A DNA stretch of 39,301 nucleotides from an uncultured Oscillibacter sp. (GTDB taxonomy: Bacteria; Bacillota; Clostridia; Oscillospirales; Oscillospiraceae): the NCBI GenBank assembly GCA_902476875.1, contig CABSFC010000013.1, positions 1 to 39,301 on the forward strand, given 5' to 3'. The stretch's first letter is position 1, and every line of letters begins with the position of its first letter. Both the position numbers and the translations under genes were made by a program. Below, one piece after another: positions 1 to 7,477 of the stretch. The notes under the pieces are model-generated. The model did not search any database. It had not been told where the DNA came from and saw only the letters and a program-made list of their open reading frames with translations.

Positions 1-2
1 AC

Positions 3-209
3 GGTGTGCGGATCGCCAAGCTGGACGAGATGACCTATCGCCGCCTGCTGTGGGACCACCGCCCCCTGACGGACTTCTGGCGGGTGGGTCCGGGCTATGC
101 CCGGAAGCTGGAGGCCAACGGCCTCTACACCATGGGCGACATCGCCCGGTGCTCCATCGGCAGGGAGAGGCTTGTGGAGCTTTTCATAATGGGAACTTCT
201 CGCGGTTGA
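3..209 (+). pseudogene. Y-family DNA polymerase (UmuC/DinB-like), broken fragment
   Basis: The frame is open from the left edge. It reads through a stretch typical of the finger/little-finger linker of Firmicutes Y-family translesion polymerases, with key words LTDFWRVGPGYARKLEANG and YTMGDIAR (the helix-hairpin-helix that follows the catalytic core). The match stops near position 183, where such proteins normally continue with a Phe-Gly-rich segment and another 150 or so residues. Here eight unrelated residues precede a TGA at 207-209. The 5' part lies outside the window. The gene is therefore truncated at its 3' side, and the minus-strand dehydratase-activase operon begins its 3' end only 15 bp later. 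This suggests a deletion or rearrangement junction. Family assignment is from memory of the motif, not from a search. Confidence 0.6.
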
Positions 210-224
210 TGCGTCCTTCGTCTG

Positions 225-1178
225 TTATGAAGGGATCACCGCGCCGCGCTCACAGCGGTTGCCCCAGGCATCGATCAAGGTGTCGCCCTGATAGACGCAG
301 ATGATTTCGCAGTTGTTGGGGCAGCGTCCGCACTCCGCCTCCCGGGTGTGGAACTCCATGTTTTCAATGGAGAAGTCAAAGGTCTTCCGCTGCTTGCCGC
401 TCCGGGCAAGGATGGCGGCGCCGATGGCGCCCATCAGATGGCCGTTTTCATCCACGGTCACCTTGCAGCCCAGCGCCCGCTCAAAAGCGGCCACCACGCC
501 TTCATTTTTGCTGACGCCGCCCTGAAACACCACCGGGGAGACGATCTTCTTGCCCTTGCCCACATTGTTCAGATAGTTGGCCACCACCGCGTTGCAGACC
601 CCGGCGATGATGTCCTCCCTGGGATGCCCCATCTGGATCTTATGTACCAGGTCGGATTCCGCGAACACGGTGCACCGGGCCGCGATTTGCGTGGGGTGCT
701 GTGAGCGCAGGGCGCAGGCCCCGATCTCCTCCACCTCCATGCCCAGCCGTTTGGCCTGGCTGGAGAGGAACGCCCCGGTGCCGGCGGCACAGAGGGTATT
801 CATGGCGTAATCCACCGCCACGCCGTTTTCCACCAGAATGATTTTGGAGTCCTGCCCGCCGATCTCCAGGATGGTGCGGACCTCCGGATGAAAGGTGGTC
901 GTCCCCACCGCGTGGGCGGTGATCTCGTTTTTTACCATGGTGGCGCCCAGAATGGCCCCCACCAACTTCCGCGCGCTGCCGGTGGTGCCGGTGGCGACAA
1001 TTTGATAGGCCTCGCGGTCAAACTTCTCCTCCAGGAGCCGAACCAGCTTTTTGACCGCCCCGATGGGATCGCCCTCCGTCCAGATATAGGCGCTGCTCAG
1101 AATTTCATTGGCGTCGTCCAGGATAACGCCCTTTGTGGAGATGGAGCCGACATCTACGCCAAGGTATGCCTGTTTCAC
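225..1178 (-). CDS. Acyl-CoA dehydratase activase (BadF/BadG/BcrA/HgdC-type ATPase)
   Basis: 317 residues of the ASKHA ATPase fold. N-terminal GVDVGSISTKGV is the phosphate-1 loop, and EIGGQDSK near residue 105 is the second nucleotide motif. Cys130 (in CAAGTG) and Cys169 (in ARCTVFAESD) match the two cysteines by which each HgdC-type subunit holds half of a bridging 4Fe-4S cluster. In the family, the dimer uses ATP hydrolysis to inject a low-potential electron into a 2-hydroxyacyl-CoA dehydratase or a benzoyl-CoA-reductase-like partner. The C-terminal tail adds five cysteines (283, 286, 290, 294, 309). This extension is usual in the very long fused 'activase-related' proteins rather than in classical HgdC. 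The start overlaps the upstream stop by 4 nt, so translation is coupled. It is last gene of the operon. The true substrate enzyme is not visible nearby. Confidence 0.9.
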   Translation of the reverse strand: MKQAYLGVDVGSISTKGVILDDANEILSSAYIWTEGDPIGAVKKLVRLLEEKFDREAYQIVATGTTGSARKLVGAILGATMVKNEITAHAVGTTTFHPEVRTILEIGGQDSKIILVENGVAVDYAMNTLCAAGTGAFLSSQAKRLGMEVEEIGACALRSQHPTQIAARCTVFAESDLVHKIQMGHPREDIIAGVCNAVVANYLNNVGKGKKIVSPVVFQGGVSKNEGVVAAFERALGCKVTVDENGHLMGAIGAAILARSGKQRKTFDFSIENMEFHTREAECGRCPNNCEIICVYQGDTLIDAWGNRCERGAVIPS

Positions 1179-2245
1179 GATACTGTTCTCCTTTTCCGTT
1201 GAATCATGTCATAGAACGCCTCTAACCGGGTCATCAGTCCCACATCGCTGGTCTGGGAATCATAGGTCAGGTAGAGGGTGGGAAGCTTATACTCCGCGCT
1301 GATCCGCTGTAAAACCGGCATGATGTCGATCTCCGGCGTGCAGTTGGCGGATTTGATGTGGATCAGTCCGTCGAAGCCACGTTCGGCGCACTCCCGGGCG
1401 TACCAGATGTTGGCGGTGGAGGTCGGCCCCATCTCATAGGTACAGAGGTCTTTTACCTTTACCTGGAGGTTCTTGAACGCATTGTGCTGGAAGAATTGGT
1501 GGGTGACATTCATCCAACGGTGCACCTCGACGCCCATATCCGCCAGTTTTTGCTCGACCTCCAGGTTGGAAAAGGCGTCCATGGCGGTGTAGAACTCGCC
1601 GACGATCCCAACACGCAGCGGCCGCCGGGGTTTCGTGGAAGGGATCTGCTGAAACTCCGCCTTTACCTGCCGGTAGGCTGTCTCCACATCCCCTCTGGAC
1701 CCTGCGGTATAGAGGGCGGAGAGAAATTTCCGATAGGCCCGCTTATGCGCGCCGGGTGTCTCGTCAAAACCGCAGTTCTCATAATACTCCGCGGTCACTT
1801 CGTCCAGATGCTCCACCATCTTTACCGTTTCGCTGAAGGTCACCGCCAGCTTTGCCGGATTTGCTTTGGGCGCTACTCGCTTGAGCGCTTTGATCCACCC
1901 CTTTTTGCTGCCGCTGTACTCCGCCAGATTGATAAAATCAAAGTCATAGCCCAGATCGCGCAGGATCTGCTCCTGCAGCTCCCCATAATAGCCCAGGCGG
2001 CAGAGGCCATGGCTCATGATCAGGGTGTCCGCGCCAGCCTCCAGCGCCTCGATCATACTGCCCAGGCAGGTCTTGAACGGTGTGCAGACGAAATCCGGGC
2101 TGTACTTTGCCCCCAACTCCTCCGTCCGGCGCGTCAGTGCGGGCTGGAGGATATAGGAGACGTTCAATCCCTGCTCCGCCAGATATTTCATGGCGCAGTT
2201 ATACTCCGCATAGCGCGGAAAGGCGATCTTTCTCGTGTTGATCAT
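1175..2245 (-). CDS. 2-hydroxyacyl-CoA dehydratase-like (CoA-substrate activase) protein
   Basis: 356 residues resembling the HGD-D/HgdB-like module found at the C-terminal end of long acyl-CoA dehydratase activase-related proteins. Visible markers are FPRYAEYNCAMKYL at the N-terminus, PDFVCTPFKTCLGSMIEAL (cysteines near 54 and 59), SHGLCRLGYYGELQ, and a second Rossmann-like half starting at PLRVGIVGEFYT. Near the end is IKSANCTPEIDIMPVLQ, followed by TYDSQTSDVGLMTRLEAF. The cysteines fall where dehydratase subunits bind a 4Fe-4S cluster, so a cluster is likely. It overlaps both neighbours by 4 nt, so the three proteins are probably made in equal amounts and act as one complex. Function beyond the family is not deducible; the product may be an electron-transfer partner or a dehydratase itself. 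Confidence 0.8.
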   Translation of the reverse strand: MINTRKIAFPRYAEYNCAMKYLAEQGLNVSYILQPALTRRTEELGAKYSPDFVCTPFKTCLGSMIEALEAGADTLIMSHGLCRLGYYGELQEQILRDLGYDFDFINLAEYSGSKKGWIKALKRVAPKANPAKLAVTFSETVKMVEHLDEVTAEYYENCGFDETPGAHKRAYRKFLSALYTAGSRGDVETAYRQVKAEFQQIPSTKPRRPLRVGIVGEFYTAMDAFSNLEVEQKLADMGVEVHRWMNVTHQFFQHNAFKNLQVKVKDLCTYEMGPTSTANIWYARECAERGFDGLIHIKSANCTPEIDIMPVLQRISAEYKLPTLYLTYDSQTSDVGLMTRLEAFYDMIQRKRRTVS

Positions 2246-3177
2246 GTCAGCATACCTTTCTTCAGCCGGATGATATCCACAAAGCTCTCCAGCCTGGTCT
2301 CAATGCCCGCGGTGCCGGTCTGGCTGTCCAGCACCAGGTTCAACAGGGGAACCCCCTTGATTTTGCGGGCCAGCAGGTCATTGACCATGGCGTCCGGCCC
2401 GCAGGGAAAGGCGCTCAGGAGGATGATGCCGTCCACCTCATCCGCGTGCGCCGCGATGCTGCCTATGATCTCCCGGTTCAGTTCCCATTTGCAGGTGGGC
2501 GAGAGCTCCGTGCTCCGCTTGATGGCGGCCTCCCGGTTCACCACATCGGCGCGGATGGGTGTGACGCCCAGCTTTTTCAAGCCGTCCGTCACGGGCTTTC
2601 CAATGTAGGAATCTTTTATAACATAGCTGTGGGCCGCGATTAAAATTTTCAGACCGTCAGTCCGGTACAGCGCGTCATTTTTCCGCACCGCCGCTTTCCA
2701 CAGCTCCTGCTCCTCTTTTTTGGCCGAGGCATATGCCTTTTTGGACTCTTTTTTAGAATATCCCAGTTCACAGCCGAGCTCCAGAAACGCGGCTTCTTCT
2801 TCCTGCCCCTCCAGGGCGTCGATATTGTAGGCCAGGAACTTTTGCCCGGAGTCCCGGAACACATTCCGCGTCAGGTCATACAGCGCTTCAAAGCGGACGC
2901 ACATATTGCGGTGGCGGCCAAAGTTGCTGATCCGGGGAACCAGGATGTAATCGCAGCTGCCCACCAGCTCGCTGACATGGCCGAGGAATACCTTGAGGGA
3001 CAGGCAAGCCTCGTCCACCGCCAGAGAAGAGCCGTCTTCCAGAACCTTGCGGCTGGTGGGGCCGCTGTCCACCGTGCGAATGCCCAGGCCGGAAAAGAAT
3101 CCATGCCACAGCTTGGCGTACCGATGGTACAAAAGCGCGCGGGGGAGACCTATCACCAATTCAGATGTTCTTTCCAT
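2242..3177 (-). CDS. Acyl-CoA dehydratase activase-related protein (DUF2229-like)
   Basis: About 311 residues matching the DUF2229-type module of activase-related proteins. Its features are IGLPRALLYHRYAKLWHGFF at the N-terminus, VDEACLSLKVFLGHV, ILVPRISNFGRHRNMCVRFEALYD, a lysine/glutamate-rich helix (about 145-175), ILIAAHSYVIKDSYIGKPV, and a closing SAFPCGPDAMVNDLL...LDSQTGTAGIETRLESF. I chose ATG at 3177 because GGAG lies 8 nt before it; an upstream in-frame start at 3219 has no such site. It is first gene of the three-gene operon and overlaps the next by 4 nt. In many anaerobes these three modules are fused in one chain of well over 1000 residues; here they are separate. Its biochemical role is unknown. 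Confidence 0.8.
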   Translation of the reverse strand: MERTSELVIGLPRALLYHRYAKLWHGFFSGLGIRTVDSGPTSRKVLEDGSSLAVDEACLSLKVFLGHVSELVGSCDYILVPRISNFGRHRNMCVRFEALYDLTRNVFRDSGQKFLAYNIDALEGQEEEAAFLELGCELGYSKKESKKAYASAKKEEQELWKAAVRKNDALYRTDGLKILIAAHSYVIKDSYIGKPVTDGLKKLGVTPIRADVVNREAAIKRSTELSPTCKWELNREIIGSIAAHADEVDGIILLSAFPCGPDAMVNDLLARKIKGVPLLNLVLDSQTGTAGIETRLESFVDIIRLKKGMLT

Positions 3178-3322
3178 AAAATTAGCTCCAGAGCTGACCG
3201 CACATATATGCGGCAGCATTTAAATCATAAATTTCGGACATGCCGGAGTAGGAACGGCGGATATCTCCGTTTCCACCCGGTTTGCCAATTCTCACGAGAA
3301 TGGCGCAAAACCGCAAGGAAGG

Positions 3323-3874
3323 TTATGGGTTCAACAGGATCATATGAAGGATCGCCGCGTCGCTGCCAATATTTTTGTAGGAATGAGTTGTATCAGCCTT
3401 AAACCGTATGCTTTCCCCCGCGCCGATCACAAATTGCTTACCGCCTGCCTGTATCTCAATACATCCGACGAATATGGTGATGAACTCGACAGTCCCCTTT
3501 AAATGCGGCTCAGACTGCCAGTAACTGCCCTGCTCCAATTCCAAATAATAGACCGCAAACCGGCGGTTTTCATCATCGGGAAAAAGGGAATAGTTTTTTA
3601 CTTTTCCCCCATCCTCCAGCAAGGGCTGTACCTCGGAGAGTTTCACGATTTCATAGGGGGTCTTGGGGCGAACCGTCAGGGCGTCAAAAGGTACCTTCAT
3701 ACCGTTGGAGATTTTCCACAGCGTCGAAAGGGTCGGGTTGCCGTCGCCGCGCTCGATCTGAGCCAACATGCTTTTGCTGACCCCGCTCAGCTTTGCCAGC
3801 TCATCCATGCTCAGTTTGCGCTCCTCCCGCAGCCGCCGGATGTTTTTTGAAACCGTCAAATTTACATTGTCCAA
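3323..3874 (-). CDS. XRE-family regulator with C-terminal cupin domain
   Basis: 183 residues. The N-terminal helix-turn-helix (about residues 8-62) has the classic sequence MDELAKLSGVSKSMLAQIE and NPTLSTLWKISNGMKVPFD. After a linker comes a cupin barrel (about 100-180) with EFITIFVGCIEI, GESIRFKADTTHSYKN and AILHMILLNP, which in this family binds a small effector. The start is TTG at 3874, because GGGGAGG ends 9 nt before it; the ATG at 3892 has no ribosome site. It is divergent from the LysE exporter across a palindromic promoter region, so it probably controls that exporter and itself. It may also control the dehydratase-activase operon, which begins 145 bp downstream on the same strand. 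XRE-cupin proteins next to amino-acid exporters are common; the effector here is not known. Confidence 0.88.
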   Translation of the reverse strand: MDNVNLTVSKNIRRLREERKLSMDELAKLSGVSKSMLAQIERGDGNPTLSTLWKISNGMKVPFDALTVRPKTPYEIVKLSEVQPLLEDGGKVKNYSLFPDDENRRFAVYYLELEQGSYWQSEPHLKGTVEFITIFVGCIEIQAGGKQFVIGAGESIRFKADTTHSYKNIGSDAAILHMILLNP

Positions 3875-3915
3875 AAAATTCGTCCTCCCCATTGACAATA
3901 TATCGAACGTGTCGT

Positions 3916-3949
3916 ATTATTATATCGCACAAAGGAACGATATAATAAT
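3916..3949. promoter_or_regulatory. Dyad operator with divergent -10 boxes between xre-cupin and lysE
   Basis: A perfect 12-bp inverted repeat: ATTATTATATCG at 3916-3927 and CGATATAATAAT at 3938-3949, with a 10-nt centre. Each arm contains a TATAAT: plus strand 3941-3946, minus strand 3924-3919. Each has a TATTAT hexamer 17 nt upstream in the -35 position, so the two promoters mirror each other through the dyad. A second, offset repeat GCACAAA (3927-3933) / TTTGTGC (3953-3959) overlaps it. A dimer bound here would cover both promoters, consistent with autoregulation by the XRE-cupin protein. The regulator assignment is inference. Confidence 0.6.
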
Positions 3950-4007
3950 TTATTTGTGCTATTATACTACCACGCTCTTGAGTTGTAAAGGGAAAGGGGA
4001 TATCACT

Positions 4008-4589
4008 TTGTTTGCGCTGTATGATTTTCTCATATATTGTTTTGTGACAGCTTATACGCCTGGGGCAAATAACCTGCTGTCCATGAGCAACGCGGCCCGG
4101 CTTGGGTTTCGCCGCAGTGTGCGGTTCAACTGGGGGATCGCCCTTGGCTTTCTCGTGGTCATGACGGTCTGTACGATCTTCAGCTCCACACTCTATACCT
4201 TCCTGCCGAAAGTAAAGCTGGCCATGCAGCTTTTGGGGGCGGCCTACATGCTTTATCTCGCGTGGAAGGTTTGGAAAAGCCCGACGGACTTAAATACGGA
4301 GAGCGGAAATGAGGCCAGCTTTGTTTCCGGTATGGTCCTGCAGTTTATGAATCCTAAAATCTATATCTATGCCATCACCGCTATGAGCCTCTATGTTCTG
4401 CCGGTCTATCAGTCTGTTCCGGCCCTGATTGTGTTTACGCTTGTTTTGACCGTGATCGGCGCGTCGGGAACTTTTGTGTGGGCGCTGTTCGGGTCTGCGT
4501 TCTGCAAATTTTTCTCACGGCATACGAAGGTGGTCAACTCCGTTATGGCCCTTCTGCTTATTTACTGCGCGATTTCTCTCTTTCACTGA
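4008..4589 (+). CDS. LysE/RhtB-type amino acid exporter
   Basis: 193 residues, the usual length for LysE/RhtB translocators. The N-terminus FALYDFLIYCFVTAYTPGAN contains the family hallmark TPG(P/A)N at the end of the first membrane helix. It is followed by SMSNAARLGFRRS, the second signature, and about five further hydrophobic helices (around 38-60, 66-84, 108-127, 140-162, 172-190). FMNPKIYIY is also typical. The protein should sit in the cytoplasmic membrane and expel amino acids or related small molecules using the proton gradient. The start is TTG 4008, preceded by GGAAAGGGGA with a 6-nt spacer; the frame is open further upstream but carries no family sequence there. It is controlled from the palindromic region shared with the XRE-cupin regulator. 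The substrate cannot be predicted. Confidence 0.88.
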   Translation: MFALYDFLIYCFVTAYTPGANNLLSMSNAARLGFRRSVRFNWGIALGFLVVMTVCTIFSSTLYTFLPKVKLAMQLLGAAYMLYLAWKVWKSPTDLNTESGNEASFVSGMVLQFMNPKIYIYAITAMSLYVLPVYQSVPALIVFTLVLTVIGASGTFVWALFGSAFCKFFSRHTKVVNSVMALLLIYCAISLFH

Positions 4590-4692
4590 TTTTAAGTGAA
4601 GGGCCGCATCTTGTTGTTTTCGTGCCTAACACCCATAGAGATGAAATGATAACTGCTCTCTCACCAAATTTATGGTTGTTTTATGGCAAACA

Positions 4693-4740
4693 AGCGGGAG
4701 CGCGGCTTCTTGGTAATCCGAGGCCGCGTTCCCGCTCTTT
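4693..4740. terminator. Bidirectional terminator hairpin after lysE
   Basis: Arms 4693-4706 (AGCGGGAGCGCGGC) and 4723-4736 (GCCGCGTTCCCGCT) pair over 14 positions with one G-T wobble, around a 16-nt loop. The hairpin is followed on the plus strand by CTTTGTTATCTTTT. It lies between two convergent genes, so it may serve both. Confidence 0.7.
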
Positions 4741-4785
4741 GTTATCTTTTTAATATGTTTCATCCATCCCCGGAAACATGTCCCA

Positions 4786-5487
4786 TTAACCTTGATTCAC
4801 AAAGAACGAGAACAGTTTCATACTGTCCGGGTCAACCCGGTAAAGGAATTCCGGATGCCACTGTACTGCCCAGACAAAGCGGGCGGTTGGAAGCCAAGCC
4901 GCCTCTACAATGCCGTCTTTGGCGAAAGCCATTGGGCACAGCACCGGCGCCAGCGTTTTAACAGCCTGGTGATGATAGCTGTTGACAGATAAAATGTCTT
5001 TATTTAAAAGCTTCTGGAGCGGGGTATCAGATACCAGGGTAACGGTATGGATCGGGCAGTCGTAGGGTGGGGCCTGATGATGCTCTATTTCAGACGGGTG
5101 CTCTGTTGGAAGATCCTGATATAAGTCTCCGCCCAGGGCTGCATTGATCAATTGAATCCCACGGCAGATTCCCAGTACCGGCTTGTCCTGTTTCAAGGCA
5201 AGGCGAAGCAGCCCTAACTCCATTTCATCCCGCTCCAAACAGCGTTCGCCGCACCGCTCCGACCGCGGCGCAAGATAAATCGACGGAGAAACATCCTGCC
5301 CGCCGGTGAACAAAATGCCATCCAACATGTCGGTCAGCTGCGCTAATGTTTCCTGGTCGGAGGTCAGCGGCAGCATGACCGGAATCCCGCCCGCCTCTTC
5401 GAGCCCCTTCATATATCCCGGAAGCATCCAGTAACTTTTCCTTCCCGCATCTACCAGCGGAACCACGCCAATCAACGGTTTTTTCAT
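4786..5487 (-). CDS. Gamma-glutamyl-gamma-aminobutyrate hydrolase family protein (PuuD-like class I amidotransferase)
   Basis: 233 residues of the peptidase C26 / class I glutamine amidotransferase fold. Cys108 in GICRG is the nucleophile; His211 and Glu213 in QWHPE complete the triad. ILFTGGQDVSPSIY (about 58-71), INAALGGDLYQDLP and SVNSYHHQAVK are signatures of the PuuD group, which cleaves gamma-glutamyl bonds, for example in gamma-glutamyl-GABA during putrescine breakdown. ATG 5487 was chosen because GGGAGG lies 8 nt upstream; longer in-frame starts run into a hairpin. No other polyamine gene is near, so the real substrate is open. A hairpin with a U-tract sits just before its ribosome site (5507-5548) and may attenuate expression from the upstream TetR side. 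Confidence 0.88.
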   Translation of the reverse strand: MKKPLIGVVPLVDAGRKSYWMLPGYMKGLEEAGGIPVMLPLTSDQETLAQLTDMLDGILFTGGQDVSPSIYLAPRSERCGERCLERDEMELGLLRLALKQDKPVLGICRGIQLINAALGGDLYQDLPTEHPSEIEHHQAPPYDCPIHTVTLVSDTPLQKLLNKDILSVNSYHHQAVKTLAPVLCPMAFAKDGIVEAAWLPTARFVWAVQWHPEFLYRVDPDSMKLFSFFVNQG

Positions 5488-5501
5488 GTCTATAGCCTCC
5501 C

Positions 5502-5548
5502 GCAAAAAAGAGGGCAAAGAAATCCGACTGGACTTCTTTGCCCTCTTT
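5502..5548 (-). terminator. Perfect 15-bp hairpin plus U-tract just upstream of the puuD-like gene
   Basis: Plus-strand arms AAAGAGGGCAAAGAA (5507-5521) and TTCTTTGCCCTCTTT (5534-5548) pair perfectly around a 12-nt loop. Read on the minus strand, the stem ends in TTTTTTGCG and is followed within a few bases by the GGGAGG site of the gene at 5487. It has the form of an intrinsic terminator for the TetR/ireB-like transcript. It could also be a conditional attenuator for the hydrolase, as there is almost no room for a promoter between stem and start. Confidence 0.7.
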
Positions 5549-5626
5549 ATGATACTACGGCTTCCGTTGGGATGCAATCCCTATAACGCTTTTTTGACTT
5601 CCTGCAATTCCTCTAAAGTGAAATCT

Positions 5627-5851
5627 TTATTGATTTCCGGAAGAGAAATAGGACGCTGCGAGATCAAGCAGCAATCCGTCTCTGGCAATCTTCAGGATCA
5701 TCTGACGCGCGCCGTTGTGGTTGGTAATGTAGGTGGGATCTTCAGTCAAAATATATCCAACGATTTGGACAATGGGATTGTGGCCTTTCTCCTGAAGCGC
5801 TATGTAGACACCCCGCAAGAAGGTCTTGGCTTCATTCTCTCACATGACCAT
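5627..5851 (-). pseudogene. IreB-family (UPF0297) gene, apparently decayed
   Basis: The reading frame matches IreB, the small phosphoprotein substrate of the IreK/PrkC Ser/Thr kinase in Firmicutes. Conserved core words are VYIALQEKGHNPIVQIVGYI, then DPTYITNHNGARQMI. The expected beginning ENEAKTFLRG is present, but the only start codons with a ribosome site (GTGAGG before ATG 5851) read ATG-GTC-ATG and then TGA at 5842-5840. Full-length product is therefore blocked unless a TTG at 5818 is used, which would give 63 residues. The usually conserved RDELL.EL ending has become RDGLLLDL. Genuine ireB sits between alaS and ruvX; this copy is alone between a TetR gene and a hydrolase. I judge it a degraded second copy, though a functional short form is possible. 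Confidence 0.6.
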
Positions 5852-5886
5852 TACCTCACAAATACCTTCCTGATCCGGCGTTTCAG

Positions 5887-6438
5887 TCAATCCAGCAGGC
5901 CAGACAGCAGCCTTTGCTGACAGTCCGCCACATCTTCTTTTGAAATGGAGAACTTACTTTTGATCCACTGGATATTTGCCGCTGTGATGCCCCCCGCATA
6001 GAAAGCGCTCACAATGAGCACCGGGCCCGGTATTTCCCGCCCTGTTTTCCTTCGGGTCTCAATCTGCGCGGCAAAGAATTGACAAAAGCAGTCCATGAAA
6101 ATCTGCCCCAACTCCTGATCGGGGTCCGCGGTCAGCGTATTATAATAAAACGCCTTCTTTTCCAGCAGCATATCAAGCGTCAGACAAATTACGGTTTTAA
6201 TGTCCTTTTCTACAATTGCGGTCTCCAGCCAACGCAATTCCTGTTCAATACAGTACTGAAACAGCTGATATTTATCATCAAAGTGGAGGTAAAAAGTGGA
6301 GCGGCTGACCATTGCGCTCTGGCAGATATCGTTGACGGTGATTCTCTTAAAACTTTTGCGTTCCAACAGCTCCATAAGCTTTTCGGCCAGGATGCGCTTT
6401 GTCTGCTGCACCTTTGCCGAATTGTCTGCGATACCCAT
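5887..6438 (-). CDS. TetR/AcrR-family transcriptional regulator
   Basis: 183 residues. The N-terminal DNA-binding domain is clear: QTKRILAEKLMELLERKSFKRITVNDICQ, then the helix-turn-helix SAMVSRSTFYLHFDDKYQLF (about residues 36-55). The remainder is a helical ligand-binding domain with no diagnostic motif. ATG 6438 is preceded by GAGGG with a 6-nt spacer. Earlier in-frame starts would add an unrelated tail. It is divergent from the glycosyltransferase-FtsH operon (intergenic 211 bp), which is the obvious candidate target besides its own gene. It reads toward the decayed ireB-like gene, 36 bp downstream. Ligand unknown. Confidence 0.88.
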   Translation of the reverse strand: MGIADNSAKVQQTKRILAEKLMELLERKSFKRITVNDICQSAMVSRSTFYLHFDDKYQLFQYCIEQELRWLETAIVEKDIKTVICLTLDMLLEKKAFYYNTLTADPDQELGQIFMDCFCQFFAAQIETRRKTGREIPGPVLIVSAFYAGGITAANIQWIKSKFSISKEDVADCQQRLLSGLLD

Positions 6439-6582
6439 ACGCGTCCCTCGCTTTCTATTCCACACCATATTACAGGATTTTTCTAATTTCGACAACCCAA
6501 AAACGCAATATTCCGCGCTTGCTCCGCAATGAACACTTTTGCTGAAATGTGCAGAAATGGACAAACGGCTGGTATTTGTGAA

Positions 6583-6611
6583 TTGTCTTTGGAAAGGATC
6601 ATCGGTATTCT
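6583..6611 (+). promoter_or_regulatory. Candidate sigma-A promoter for the GT8-ftsH operon
   Basis: TTGTCT (6583-6588), a 17-nt spacer, then TATTCT (6606-6611). Transcription would start near 6618, which agrees with the GTG start at 6650 and its GGAGG site rather than with the longer upstream frame. Confidence 0.5.
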
Positions 6612-6649
6612 ATAGAAAACAATATGTGGCTGTTGCTGGAGGACTCGTT

Positions 6650-7477
6650 GTGAACCTGCTGTTTGCAATTGATAAAGGTTTTACGAAATTATTCTTGAAC
6701 TGTGTCAGTTCCATCGTAAAAAATGGGGGCGATTTCTCATATTCGGCGTATATTCTTCACTCGGATCTGGATGAGCAGACGATGGATTGTATCCGGCAGG
6801 GCGTGGCCCCGCAGGTTGTCTGTCACTTTATTCCTGTTGACTCTGCCTTGTTTGAAGGATTTCCGGAATCCAAACGGTATCCTCTGCAGATATACTATCG
6901 ACTCGCCGCTCCATTGCTGCTGCCGGAAGATTTGGATCGGATTTTATATCTGGATGTGGATACAGTCGTCATCAATTCCCTGGTTTCCCTGTATGAGATG
7001 GATTTTGAAGGGGCGTGGTACATCGCCTGTACCCATACACGGGAATTTCTCACAAAACTCAATCAGGCCAGGTTGGGCGTGAAAAAGGACATTCCCTATA
7101 TCAACACCGGCGTCATGATGCTCAATCTGCCGGAGCTGCGGAAAAAACTGCGGATAGACGATATCCGGCGGTACGCCAATGCGCGGATGCATACCTTCAT
7201 CCTGCCGGATCAGGATATCATCACCGCCCTGTACGGCGAAAATGTTAAGTTGGCCGACACCATGCGGTACAATCTCAGCGACCGTATTCTGGCACTCTAC
7301 AACGCCGACCCCAAGAATGAAAAGGCGGATCTGGACTGGGTCAGAGCGAACACGGTCATCATTCACTACTGCGGAAAGAACAAGCCCTGGAAGGATGGCT
7401 ATATCGGTATCCTGGGCGGTTTTTATAGGGAACTTGTTGGACGCGGCTGTTCAGCGGAAGGGGGGAAGTCTGATTGA
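6650..7477 (+). CDS. Glycosyltransferase family 8 protein
   Basis: 275 residues of the GT8 (GT-A fold) retaining glycosyltransferase family, which transfer glucose or galactose from UDP-sugars in LPS or cell-surface glycan assembly. N-terminal NLLFAIDKGFTKLFLNCVSS starts the fold. DVD in ILYLDVDTVV (residues 102-104) is the metal- and UDP-binding DxD. PYINTGVMMLNLPELR, LPDQDIITALY and the closing HYCGKNKPWK are GT8 signatures. Start GTG 6650 has GGAGG 7 nt before it and lies just inside the predicted promoter's transcript; the longer frame from 6539 would precede the promoter. It overlaps the zinc-ribbon gene by 4 nt and leads to ftsH, an unusual set of neighbours. No membrane helix or other glycan gene is present. 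Acceptor unknown. Confidence 0.88.
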   Translation: MNLLFAIDKGFTKLFLNCVSSIVKNGGDFSYSAYILHSDLDEQTMDCIRQGVAPQVVCHFIPVDSALFEGFPESKRYPLQIYYRLAAPLLLPEDLDRILYLDVDTVVINSLVSLYEMDFEGAWYIACTHTREFLTKLNQARLGVKKDIPYINTGVMMLNLPELRKKLRIDDIRRYANARMHTFILPDQDIITALYGENVKLADTMRYNLSDRILALYNADPKNEKADLDWVRANTVIIHYCGKNKPWKDGYIGILGGFYRELVGRGCSAEGGKSD

